From contig OZ037835.1 in the NCBI GenBank assembly GCA_964035575.1, positions 558,001 to 622,000 of the forward strand: a DNA stretch of 64,000 nucleotides, in the 5' to 3' direction. The stretch comes from Rhynchopus sp. YZ270_cl-10 (lineage: Eukaryota > Euglenozoa > Diplonemea > Diplonemida > Diplonemidae). The notes below the pieces were generated by a model, which worked only from the letters and a program-made list of their open reading frames with translations, ran no database searches and had not been told where the DNA came from. Below are positions 10,431-20,805 of this stretch, piece by piece. Each line of letters begins with the position of its first letter. Within the stretch, counting starts at the first letter, position 1. The position numbers and the translations under genes were made by a program.

Positions 10431-11420
10431 CACTCCTACCTTTTTGTTGATAAATTTTGAATTCTATTTTTCCTTCCTTCAGAACTCTCTGCTTCGGTGA
10501 AAAAAGGAAGGGAGTAGGGGCACGGTGTTCAATTTCCTTTTTAGCATTGCATGTCATCATACATGAAAATTGAAACCGCACCCCTCCTTTGCACGTGTAA
10601 ACATATGAATAAAAATCCCTAAAAAATGGGGGTAAATATAGCGAAACAGGAAAGGGTGGGGGATGGGGTGTCCTGGCAACCTCGACACTGCCTGAAATAA
10701 TAAAACCTACAAAGGAACAAAAGAGTAAAGAATCCGTTTTGCTTGATCAGATCTCGACAGTTTGTTGCATTGCACGCTTCCACTTTGAAAAAAGTGATTG
10801 CTTCCAGCACACGCGGATTATGTCAGTGTGTGATGGATTGTGATTATTGCCTGAAGTACAGAAAATGGGAGTGTCGGTGGCGGAGCACAAAAGGGTAAAG
10901 TGAAAAACATATCGGGTGGGGTCTCTGATCCAATCTGTGGTGCGGCGTATATATTTCCCCTAACACGCCATGTTTGGCCAGGGCCTCTCCAGCGTGTCAG
11001 TTGCAAAATTTGTTACTGCAGGTAAGTGTGCGTCATTTAGCTGTTACTGTGTGCTGTAAACTGTATGTAGTTGCCAGTAAAGAATAGGCATAACGCTGTA
11101 ATATATGCTGCCAACAGTGCGTTAAAGATATTTAGAGCAACTGCAGTACGCTATCTGACGGCACAATGGTCCTCGTCCCCGAATGGCCACCTGGCTAAAT
11201 TGGAGTCGGGGAGCAGAGGTTGGGGAGAAAGGAAGAGAGGAAACAAATACAAGACTATCGAATTATACACACGAATTCATCCTTCGATTCCAAAAAGAGT
11301 CCGATCCTTACGGTTTGTATCATTTCCTAACAACTACTGCGTTACACTGCGTTGTTGCGTGCAATACGTTCATGCCTGAGTCTGTTCTGGCAGAGCAGCA
11401 CATAACAATAAAACGTAACC
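10431..11420. other. gene-free region
   Basis: I find no supported gene. Bases 10510-10555 repeat the sequence near 585-625. The remainder forms the 3' flank of the receptor gene. Confidence 0.5.
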
Positions 11421-14036
11421 TCAGTGCATAAGCACAACGTGCGCTGCATAAGCCTTCTGCCGCACATAGCCGGCAAGCTCTTCGTAAGGTGTGCGTTGGT
11501 CCTGAGCGACGGTGTCCAGCAGAGAAGACGCCTTCTCAAAGTCCTGTTTTATGATGTGCTCGAAGACCTCGTTCCACACTGCGTGCGGGTTGTTTGCGGC
11601 AGACTCCAGCTGGTACATCCACTCCTCGTTTTCGCTGCTGCACAAACCCTTCACAGCAAACACAGTCTGTGCCTTCTCACTGAACTTCTCGTACAGGACA
11701 GCACCTGCACACCGCAGTACCACCTGTCCCTCCGCCTCACGTGACATGATATGGTCAACCACACCAGGAAGGTCGTTCATTCTGTTCCAACGCTCAAGCA
11801 CAACCACCCACGACATGGACTGCGAAAGAATCGACACCTTCTTCATCCCGTTGCAGCCCATGTTCCCGACACGTGCCTCGCCTGTCGTGCACCCGTACGA
11901 GATCTTGTGCACATCACCAAGTGCTGTTGCCACTTCGTGTGCAGCCTGCACACAGGCAGCACTGTGCGACGGCTTCGGAACAAAGGCGTTGAAGGTGGCA
12001 AGTATCTTGTCCCCTGCGAACGTGTCGCACACACCTTTGTTGTGCTGCACTGCTGACATGATGTGCTCCACAATACCACCGTGTGCGGAGAGCACCTCTG
12101 CGTCCTTGTGCTTCTTGATGAAGGCGTGCCACGACACGACGTTCATGTGTGCCAGCGACACCTTCTTCTTCTTCAGACCCTCCACACGCAGCAGTGCCTT
12201 CTGGTTCTGCGTAACAGCTGAACTCTGTGACGTATGTGAACGACTGGACATGACTGACCGCGACTTCACATCCCGTGAGGACTCTGACACGGATGCTTCC
12301 TTATCATTATCACTGTCGTTGACAAGCACACTCTGCGGCATGTAGTTCCGGTACTCCACCAGGTTCGCCACCATGGTAACAAAACTGCGCTGCATCATCC
12401 CCACTTCACTCAGCTGCGACACTGCACGGCCCGTGTCCACAGCCTCCAGGTCCATCACAGCCACACTTGCCATCTCACTCCCAAGCTTCAGCAGAGGGGA
12501 CGTGATGTAGCGTGTGAACACAACAGCAATGGCCAGGAGTACCGTGATCGCAATGACTGTCACAACCACCATCACAATCACCGCATCCTCCTTCTGTGTG
12601 TCTGCAGAAGACAGATCTGATGCCACCTTCGCACGGATTGTATTCGTCGACGCATCAATCGTATCCATCACAGACGCCCTCGGCACAAGAAGGGTTGAAT
12701 ACCAGAAGATCGTTCTGTGTTCAATTGTCGACGTGATTGTCCAGAACTCCGTGCCGTTCGAGTCAGACCACTTCATGAAGGAGTCCTCTGTCATCTCCAC
12801 AAGGTCTCTGTAGTTCTGTGGGTGTGTGAACACAAACCGCCCGTGCTCTGCAATCACTGAGGGGATGTGCGACGTGGCGTCTTCCATTGAGTGGTTCGTT
12901 ACGTTCATGCTCGATGCCATTAGCACTAGTATGCCAACAAAGGAGGGTCGAAGCTCCTTGAACAGGTGCCTTCCTCTGTTGTACGCGACAAGGGTCCCCA
13001 CTGAACCCGCTGCACGGTTGTCCTCCACCACATACAGCGATGTACCCTCCGGGAGCAGCTGTGCACGCACCACGTCAGTTACCCCCTGCGCAGTCACGCT
13101 GGCCACTATACAACCCACACGCTTGCCCTGCTTGGGGTGCATCGTGTACATCTCTGGGTGGGTGTAGGTGTAGCTCAGCTCCCATGCCATATGATCCCAG
13201 CGGACCATGGCGGGCGTGTAGACAAGCGTGTCCACAGGATGCAGAGGCGGCTCATCCGCACCAAGGAAGTAGAGTTGGCGGCCACGGAGGTTGTAGGCCT
13301 GCCCTCCCCTGGGTTCGATTCTGTCCAGGGGGTTGATGCACCACCCGCGCCTCTGGCCCTTATCGTACACTGGTCGTGGGTTGCACCGTTCTGTTGCGTA
13401 CTTCACCTCACCCAGGTCGTTGGCTTCGGTAAAGACAATCATGTCTGAGACACCTTCCGCCTTCGTGACAGGGTCACGCATCTCCAATACGATCATTATC
13501 CTCGTCCCGTTCGTCGGCTTGACGCCGGCCGTGGGGCTCAGCTCGACCATCAAGGTGCGCGAGCCCCACCCTGCAAACCCGTCCCCCCTCTTCCACGGAA
13601 CAGGATGTGCTGGGGACCATGGGTACGTTTCGTGTGAAAGAAAGCCAAGACCAGCGTCCAGCCCAGCCTGAAAAGAAGACATGACTGCGGGGCGCATTAC
13701 ACTTACAGAAAAGTCGGGGCTCGTGGCCACATCTGGGTGGTGTGCCTTCGCCAGTTTTGCAAGAGAAACCACGAGCTGCTCAGGCACCTTCAGGTACTCC
13801 TTCACCGCCGTGTCCACGTTGCCAAGGACGGAGCGCAGGTAGCGTGCCGAGACCGTTTCGATATCCGCCGTACCACTGTCGAGACACATCCCGAAGCCCT
13901 CGTCACCTGTGTCACGTGCCTTCTCCAGAAGGTCGTCCCATGTTGACAGAGTGAAGCCACCGATGATCGCACCTGTCGACAGAATCAGCACCACACACAG
14001 CAGCACTGTCAGCGACTGGATGCCGCATGACACCAT
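11421..14036 (-). CDS. membrane receptor with degenerate class III adenylate/guanylate cyclase domain
   Basis: The 871-aa product has an uncleaved-looking N-terminal membrane segment (about 8-30), a large extracellular region (about 31-490) suggestive of a double-Cache ligand sensor, a second membrane segment (about 497-520, VIVMVVVTVIAITVLLA), a HAMP-like linker, a Ser-rich stretch, and a cyclase-homology domain (about 610-790). The cyclase fold is recognised from FAGDKILATFNAF and TTGEARVGNMG. However, the first metal-binding Asp position reads Asn (AHMNVVSW), and the usual catalytic Asn-Arg pair is not seen in SQSMSWVVVLERW. I therefore infer a pseudo-cyclase or a regulatory partner rather than an active enzyme. 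Large families of Cache-TM-cyclase receptors occur in euglenozoans. The ATG at 14036 follows CACCTCAGAACA, a good splice-acceptor context. The long upstream frame has no signal and was not used. Confidence 0.8.
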   Translation of the reverse strand: MVSCGIQSLTVLLCVVLILSTGAIIGGFTLSTWDDLLEKARDTGDEGFGMCLDSGTADIETVSARYLRSVLGNVDTAVKEYLKVPEQLVVSLAKLAKAHHPDVATSPDFSVSVMRPAVMSSFQAGLDAGLGFLSHETYPWSPAHPVPWKRGDGFAGWGSRTLMVELSPTAGVKPTNGTRIMIVLEMRDPVTKAEGVSDMIVFTEANDLGEVKYATERCNPRPVYDKGQRRGWCINPLDRIEPRGGQAYNLRGRQLYFLGADEPPLHPVDTLVYTPAMVRWDHMAWELSYTYTHPEMYTMHPKQGKRVGCIVASVTAQGVTDVVRAQLLPEGTSLYVVEDNRAAGSVGTLVAYNRGRHLFKELRPSFVGILVLMASSMNVTNHSMEDATSHIPSVIAEHGRFVFTHPQNYRDLVEMTEDSFMKWSDSNGTEFWTITSTIEHRTIFWYSTLLVPRASVMDTIDASTNTIRAKVASDLSSADTQKEDAVIVMVVVTVIAITVLLAIAVVFTRYITSPLLKLGSEMASVAVMDLEAVDTGRAVSQLSEVGMMQRSFVTMVANLVEYRNYMPQSVLVNDSDNDKEASVSESSRDVKSRSVMSSRSHTSQSSAVTQNQKALLRVEGLKKKKVSLAHMNVVSWHAFIKKHKDAEVLSAHGGIVEHIMSAVQHNKGVCDTFAGDKILATFNAFVPKPSHSAACVQAAHEVATALGDVHKISYGCTTGEARVGNMGCNGMKKVSILSQSMSWVVVLERWNRMNDLPGVVDHIMSREAEGQVVLRCAGAVLYEKFSEKAQTVFAVKGLCSSENEEWMYQLESAANNPHAVWNEVFEHIIKQDFEKASSLLDTVAQDQRTPYEELAGYVRQKAYAAHVVLMH

Positions 14037-15550
14037 TGTTCTGAGGTGTACAGAAAAGGGAAGAGAGTGTCTGGGGATGTGAGGATGTGGTGTGGAGTGG
14101 GGACAGACACGATGCAAGACAAGGCAACGTAGGGGTGCATGCGATGCGGGTGTGGGTGTGGGGTTTTGGGAACACGACCAAACTGAAACGCACTGAACAG
14201 CGCACGACTCTGACAACATGCTCTTCGCACTCCTGAACTGTACTAATAACTGTCCAGTGATAATGCGTCAAAATAAAAGACAGTTTTATAAGATGATACA
14301 AGCTCGTGCTTCGTCACCTTGATCACATAAATAAAAAGGTTGCATTTGGCACTTTTAAAACCAGCTGAGTTCACCATATTTTCGCTCGATATAGTTAGCC
14401 ACTAAAACTCAGAACACAGTGCAACAGTGCAACTCAAATGGAAAAAGAAAAATACTACGGTGTCAATAGCTATCTTCACCCACACAGGAAAACGGGAAAC
14501 GAAACAGGGGGTGAGTTTGTTAGTTGTTCGCTTCCACTTTTTGAAAACATTATTTTATGCTGCAATACTGTATTCCTTTTTCCTTTTTTCCAAATACGAT
14601 GTGTTCACTAGAAACACCTACACGACATGTACGAGGTGGCAAGAAGACCTTGTCTGATGGAATATGTGGGGAATGTAACATTGTGTGAAAAAAATATTTT
14701 GCGTTAGTGGTGTAGCTGAATGGTGGGGGGCGCAAAAAAGTGTGCATAAGCCCTCGAAAATCAGCTTTTTTTGGTCAGTTTTGCCTTGTAATAATTTAAC
14801 AATGGTGGCATGCTTCCCAGTACACATAAGCGCGCAAAAAAAAAAAGTACGCAAGAAGTGCGAATCACCCCTTCAGCCACACCAGTGAGGTTTCTTTCTG
14901 AATTATTCATTTACAACAAAAGGATGCACGACACTCCTCGTTTTCATATTTCTTTTAGTTGCCACGGAGAGGTAAACATGATGTGCTGGGGGGAACCACT
15001 GTACAGAGAACGTACAGAGCAAGACTTAAAGTGCACACAAAACCTTCTGGTGAACACACACAATAACGAAGTGGCTATCCGACGCACTGAGGCTGGCCAG
15101 GCTGGCACCAAGGAGGCACTCAGGTGGAAGGGAAACAGCATCGCCTTCAAGACTCTCTCTCGACCCACGTCGTGCGCACTATCAGTCGTGAGGGGGGTTT
15201 TTTTGGGGCAAAGCGCCCAGAAATGGATGTCAAAAAGAGAAAAAAAACCATCCTGAAGTACAGAAATGAGTGCAATAAAGGGGGAGGGGAAAATAAACAA
15301 AAAAAAAAGTGGGACGGTTTGAAGCATTTCCCATAAAAGTAAGTATTTTCTAATAAAAAGGTTTTTCTTGTGACTCTAAGAGTCTCTTTGTCTTTAAGTT
15401 TTGCTACATTGAACAATTTGAAGCATCCACACATTGATGAGGATCTGTTCAGCTGCATAATACAAAGTCAAAAGAACAGGGGACATTAGAATGCCGGTGT
15501 GCCGGTGTGCCGGTGTGGCCACACCGGATAAGCCGGTGTGGGATTTTGAG
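14037..15550. other. gene-free region with repeats
   Basis: No supported gene. 14708-14884 is a second copy of the GGTGTGGCTGAA inverted-repeat family. 15490-15545 holds repeated GCCGGTGTG words, including the palindrome CCGGTGTGGCCACACCGG. Confidence 0.5.
14708..14884. mobile_element. small inverted-repeat element related to 10040-10430
   Basis: It begins TGGTGTAGCTGAATGG and ends CCCCTTCAGCCACACCA, with internal AAGTGCGAATCACCCC shared with the 10.0-10.4 kb element. It has no coding capacity. Confidence 0.45.
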
Positions 15551-15778
15551 CAGGCCCTTAGGGTGGTACTTTTTGCTGGTCAGCGGACCAGCAACCCTAG
15601 GTATTGCTGGTCCGGGTAAAAAATAAAATAAAAACAATAGATTTTTTTTTGAGAATCCCGCCACAAGAGTCGGGTGTGTCACGGATGCAGAGACCCTGGG
15701 GGCTCAAGGGTACACCGTGGGAGACCAGAACGCGACTCACTTGGTCAAACGCCGAAGGAAAAGGAAGCATGCAGCATG

Positions 15779-16522
15779 CAGGGCGTTCGCCCCGGGGCGA
15801 AAAATATTTTTTTTCGTTAAAAAAATCTTTTCCTGAAAAAATGACATTTTATTTCGCCCCAGGGCTTCGCCCCACCGGGGCGAAACCCTGTATAAATAAA
15901 TAAATAAAAAAAAAAAAAGGGAGGAAAAAAAAAAAAAAGAGAGAGAGATTTCTCCCCACCACCCTGTCGACCCCCCCGGAGGGGGGGTCACAGAGGGGGT
16001 GTCCACTGTACTCAAAATCATCCGCAAACCCGCCTGCCGTGAGAGGAAGTTTCCCCAGCACTCCCGCTCGCTCCTCAATCCTGCAGTCAGCTGAAGGTGT
16101 CCCGTACCCCCTGTTATAGAAGGTGTCACTACTCGTGTCAACTCTATCTTCAACCTTGGTGGAGGCAGAGAGACGGGTTAGTTTATTGAAAATAATCAAA
16201 ATAAGGATGAATTCTCATATGACGGATGCTTCTCTCTTGTACATCTGTTCGATTAAACAGCACAAAGAGAACCCTCAGTGAGGGGGGATTGATGAAATTC
16301 TCCATCGTTTTGCTGGTTTTAGTCCTGGGGAAGGGATCACGCGCAAATCGCAATTTTTTTTGATCACTCAGCACCAGGGATTCACCCCCCACGAACTAGC
16401 TTCTCTCCGGCGGAAAAATTTTTTTTTGACCTATTTTAAGCACTAGTAAAAAAGCAAAAATTTCGGGTTTTTTGGCATTTCGCCACGATCAGGAAAAAAC
16501 GATGGCGATAGCGAACGCCCTG
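15779..16522. mobile_element. hAT-type nonautonomous element, 744 bp, copy 1 (nested)
   Basis: It begins CAGGGCGTTCGC and ends GCGAACGCCCTG, flanked by the exact 8-bp duplication GCAGCATG (15771-15778 and 16523-16530). A nearly identical copy lies at 18559-19291 with a different duplication. The minus-strand open frames shared by both copies run through homopolymers and do not resemble transposase, so I treat the element as non-coding. Confidence 0.9.
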
Positions 16523-16549
16523 GCAGCATGGCGAAATAAAAAAAGTAGC

Positions 16550-16660
16550 GTACCGTGCGCCTGCGGCGCATTCTTGCCAATCCACCCTTCCCATGACATA
16601 GTTTGGCAGTAAAAATGTGCCATTTTGAGGGAATTTTTTTGAAATGTTGCGTACCATGAC
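16550..16660. repeat. dispersed repeat with TGCGCCTGCGGCGCA hairpin
   Basis: The unit starts GTAGCGTACCGTGCGCC and ends near AAATGTTGCGTACC. Relatives lie at 17098-17250 and, reversed, at 48310-48440 and 42255-42290. Each contains the 6-bp-stem hairpin TGCGCC-TGC-GGCGCA. Its boundaries are not exact. Confidence 0.55.
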
Positions 16661-16912
16661 CGCCGCTTCTTTTATAGGTGTACTGAGGTTACTGATAAGA
16701 AGGCTGACACCCACTACGGCTTGTGGTTCACCCTCTCCCATCCGCCTTTCACGATTTTGTGCATCAGAGGGGAGAAAGCGCGTCACCTCCCTGCATTGGC
16801 AGGGAGTCTTTTTTTACCACTGTGTGATTTTCACCTGTTTTTTGCATTGACCAGCAAACCGGGTTTGGACCAGCAGTTGGCGGCTACCCCCCCGACCACC
16901 CTAAGGGCCTGA

Positions 16913-18558
16913 ATTTTGAGGGAAAAAAAAAAAAAAAGAAAAAGGCGGATTTTTGAATTTTTTTCTGAATTTTATCTCCTCATACAAGGCTACAGCCACA
17001 TCTGTAGCGGTTTCTTATGTGCATGTGACCCCACCATAAAGACCAATCGGTCCGTTCAATCAAAAGAAATAGATGTTCGCAACTCTCATAAAAAAGTAGC
17101 GTACCGTGCGCCTGCGGCGCAGCTAAAAATGACGAGCGGTAGCCCACAGCTCTACCCTATGCCATAGTCACAGCTACCTTTACCATAGTTTGGCTATAAA
17201 AACGTGCGATTTTATGCTACAATTTTTGAAATGTTGCGTACCGTGGCTTCGCCAGAAAAGTTTTGATGTCATATGGTTAGACAAGGGCGCGGAGGGGAAA
17301 GAGCTGTGGAGGTCTCTGCCAAAAATGCGTGGGGAAAAAAAAAAAAATGCCTCACACCGGCTTCAGGCTTTTTTCTAAATCAGGTATTGATATTGGGGTT
17401 TTGAAAAAATAAAATGTGCGCACTTTATTTCCCGGCTATAAGGTCCCACCCAGCGCACTTTTTTTACTCGGTAGAAGGTAGGTGGGTTTCTTAGGGATAA
17501 AGTGACCGAGAAAAAAAAATGGTGGTCGTCATGTCCTCAAACTGTCCAAAAACAACATTTTTGAAGAAAAAAATAACACAGTTCTATTTTTCCTCCGCCT
17601 GCAAGCTGGGACCCCTGGCAGACCCTGATTCCAGGGTGTCGCGAGTACCCCTTTTTGCCTTAGCAAAACACGTGTATCTTAAGGGTTCTACAGGGTTCTA
17701 CAGGCAAAACAGGCGTTTTGACCAAAAACTCGGTTCTTCAGGCAGGTAACCGGGTTTCCGGCTTGGGAAACGTGCCAGCGAGCTGTGAGAACCATGCATG
17801 GGCCACACACGGTACGAGTTGCAGCAGCCCACCGATGGTGGGCTGCGTTTGGTAACCACACGTTACGGTTAACGCGTGTATCGCATATACATAGCGTTGT
17901 GTGTATCGTATACGAAGACCGTTGTGTGCAACGCATGTGTAGACCGTTCCGTTATCAACCACACGAGCCTGCAAGAGTGTTTCCGCGGCGCTAGGACGCC
18001 GTTGTCGCTGCCCACCGAAGGTGGGCAGCGCTTGGTAACCACACGTTGTGGTTAACGCGTGTATCGCTTATACAGAGCGTTGTGTGTATCGTATACGAAG
18101 ACCGTTGTGTGCAACGCATGTGTAGACCGTTTCGTTATCATAACCACACGAACCAGCGAAGTGTCACAGCGGCGCAGGTGTTGCGTACACGCGATGGCGT
18201 TAAACCCGTAGCATGCTTCACGTGCACACGAACCGGCGAAGTGTTTTCGAGACCGTCACCCTAAATTCAACTACTCAAAAAAATGTCCATTTTTCCAAAA
18301 TGACCCCACCACATGCCGGGATCGGCTCGGAAATGCGACAAAACGCACTTTCAGGGGGGGAACGCACTTTTTTTGGGGGAAAATGCACAGGTATGTTGCG
18401 CACTTTTTTTACTATTGATTTTCGGTTTTTGGGAAATTTTGGACCCGATTTAGAAAAAAGCCTGACCGGCTTTTTTGGCTCACACCGGCTTTTTTGGCTC
18501 ACACCGGCTTTTTTTTCAAAATCTCAAACTACCAATGTCCCCTGCAAAAGAAGAAAAC
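16913..18558. other. gene-free mosaic of repeats
   Basis: No supported gene. It includes a dispersed repeat at 17098-17250, GCGCACTTT-rich blocks at 17400-17470 and 18335-18405, the 17590-18250 repeat (described separately), and CACACCGGCTTTTTT words at 18460-18520. Confidence 0.5.
17590..18250. repeat. inverted counterpart of the satellite-flanking repeat at 40.9-41.4 kb
   Basis: Read in reverse complement, this block matches 40920-41370 closely, sharing CATGCATGGGCCACACACGG and CAGCCCACC-type words. A second internal copy of the GTGTATCG/CGTATACGAAGACCG section occurs at 18010-18140, so the block is itself partly duplicated. Confidence 0.7.
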
Positions 18559-19291
18559 CAGGGCGTTCGCCCCGGGGCGAAAAATATTTTTTTTCGTTAA
18601 AAAAATCTTTTCCTGAAAAAATGACATTTTATTTCGCCCCAGGGCTTCGCCCCACCGGGGCGAAACCCTGTATAAATAAATAAATAAAAAAAAAAAAAGG
18701 GAGGAAAAAAAAAAAAAAGAGAGAGAGATTTCTCCCCACCACCCTGTCGACCCCCCCGGAGGGGGGGTCACAGAGGGGGTGTCCACTGTACTCAAAATCA
18801 TCCGCAAACCCGCCTGCCGTGAGAGGAAGTTTCCCCAGCACTCCCGCTCGCTCCTCAATCCTGCAGTCAGCTGAAGGTGTCCCGTACCCCCTGTTATAGA
18901 AGGTGTCACTACTCGTGTCAACTCTATCTTCAACCTTGGTGACGGGTTAGTTTATTGAAAATAATCAAAATAAGGATGAAGTCTCATATGACGGATGCTT
19001 CTCTCTTGTACATCTGTTCGATTAAACAGCACAAAGAGAACCCTCAGTGAGGGGGGATTGATGAAATTCTCCATCGTTTTGCTGGTTTTAGTCCTGGGGA
19101 AGGGATCACGCGCAAATCGCAATTTTTTTTGATCACTCAGCACCAGGGATTCACCCCCCACGAACTAGCTTCTCTCCGGCGGAAAAATTTTTTTTTGACC
19201 TATTTTAAGCACTAGTAAAAAAGCAAAAATTTCGGGTTTTTTGGCATTTCGCCACGATCAGGAAAAAACGATGGCGATAGCGAACGCCCTG
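18559..19291. mobile_element. hAT-type nonautonomous element, 733 bp, copy 2
   Basis: It has the same sequence and orientation as 15779-16522 apart from a short deletion near 18940. The target duplication AAGAAAAC (18551-18558 and 19292-19299) is exact. Two copies with distinct 8-bp duplications confirm the element boundaries. Confidence 0.9.
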
Positions 19292-20805
19292 AAGAAAACA
19301 TATAAAAAAAAAAAAAAGATCGAAAATGATTACTAATCTAGTTAAGCATATCGCCTGCTCCTCGCAGCAGAAAAACAAAATAAATTTGACTTGAAATACA
19401 ACAGCCCTCTCGTGACAGTGTACTTTGGTACATGACCGGTGTACCCGGGGGGTGGACCCCATGCAGTCATAAATCCGTTTCGAGGTTTACATCTGATATG
19501 CCCTAAAAATTGAAACAAAAGAAGCGCAATACAGTAGTTAAACAAAACTTCCGCCCAAGAAAAATGCCTGCCCAAGAAAAATTCCACCTAAAGTAATTTC
19601 CGCCATCGATTTCAATTCCGCCTTTAGTTTAGGCGTAACTTTTGTTTAACCACTGTACAGTACCAAAATAAGAATTCAAAATAAAATAAAATCGTAATTG
19701 CTAGCCAAGAAAAAACTCCGAAAAAAACGGGGTCTGGAGAGTCTCGTAACCATTTGCTCGATGGCTGTATAGGCGGACTCGGTCGGGCTCAAACACCCCC
19801 CGGATAAAAAATAAAAAAAAGGGACTCCCCCCCCCTAGCCTAGCCATAGTGTGCAGACGAACAAAATGTTCGTCGATGTTCGTCGTGGGGGGAAAAAAAA
19901 TTTTTGTTCGTCGATGTTCGTCGTTGTTCGTCGATGTTCGTCGTTGTTCGTCGTGGGTTGCCCTTGTGGCAGGGACCTGTTCGTCGATGTTCGTCGACGA
20001 ACATCGACGAACAAAACCGACGAACATTTTGTTCGTTGACGAACCAAAAATGTTCATCTGCACACTATGCGGAGTCTCCCCCCCCTGAATTTCGACCACT
20101 TCTTGGGGCCATTCTTGGGACATCCAAAAACGCTAAGTTCGCCGCACCAAAAAAAAAGGGATAGATGTTGATGCAATGCACCAACATACCCAGAGGAGGA
20201 GAAAAAAACTGATAATTACCATTTGCACAAAGTGCACCATCATGCGCAGGAATTGCCCATAATTGATTTCAAACAAACGTTTTTTCGCTTCTCGCTATCC
20301 GCCCCCTTGTAGGGCTACAGAACTGATCACATAACAGAACAAAAATAACGAAGACACAAAATGGCAGCAGCACAAAAAAAAAAAACACAAACAAAAGGGC
20401 TTTTAGAAGCCAGAAGTAACAATCCCGACCACCCAAGAACACAAACCACCACCCATGTGTTAAACATGATAACTCTGCATAGTTTGCCGTGCAAATCTCT
20501 ACGTACCTATTTTGCACTACTCAAAAACCTGGTCGTGCACGCACATGACACACGACGGCTGAAGTACTAAATGACTTGACTTGCAGTTTAATAGTAGTTT
20601 CACCCGTTGCAAGCTAGCGAAAACAAAGCAAAAAAGCCACAAGGCAAGTCGTTTACTTTAACCGTCGGTGTAGATTCGTAAAAGCCTTCTTCCCTTCTTT
20701 CCCCCAACCCACACAGACCCAACCCAGGCCCAACAACCCCGCTCCCAAAACCCTCCTTGCAGTCTTTCAGCCTACCTATCCACGATGCAACACACCCACA
20801 CCACT
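19292..20805. other. gene-free region
   Basis: No supported gene. 19375-19460 contains a block (TTGACTTGAAATACAACAGC) that recurs at 24870-24925 and 26540-26590 in the LRR gene flanks. The inverted-repeat element at 19844-20069 is listed separately. The last part forms the 3' flank of the surface protein gene. Confidence 0.5.
19844..20069. repeat. foldback element filled with TGTTCGTCG repeats
   Basis: CATAGTGTGCAGACGAACA at the left is mirrored by TGTTCATCTGCACACTATG at the right. The interior is almost entirely TGTTCGTCG words on one side and CGACGAACA on the other, so the element can form a long hairpin. The open frames across it (VRRCSS repeats) are artefacts. Confidence 0.7.

Larger units (their letters stand above)
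15551..16912. mobile_element. hAT-like nonautonomous element, about 1.36 kb, host to a nested MITE
   Basis: The termini are CAGGCCCTTAGGGTGG and CCACCCTAAGGGCCTG, with further inverted blocks of CTGGTC/GACCAG type. ATTTTGAG occurs immediately before it (15543-15550) and again at 16913-16920, consistent with an 8-bp target duplication with one extra base at the right end. The 744-bp element at 15779-16522 is inserted inside it. It has no transposase. Confidence 0.65.

Noticed and set aside
15737-16153. Minus-strand protein shared by 15737-16153 and 18529-18933
   Set aside because: It is repeated only because the hAT-type nonautonomous element is repeated. It runs through homopolymers and matches no transposase.
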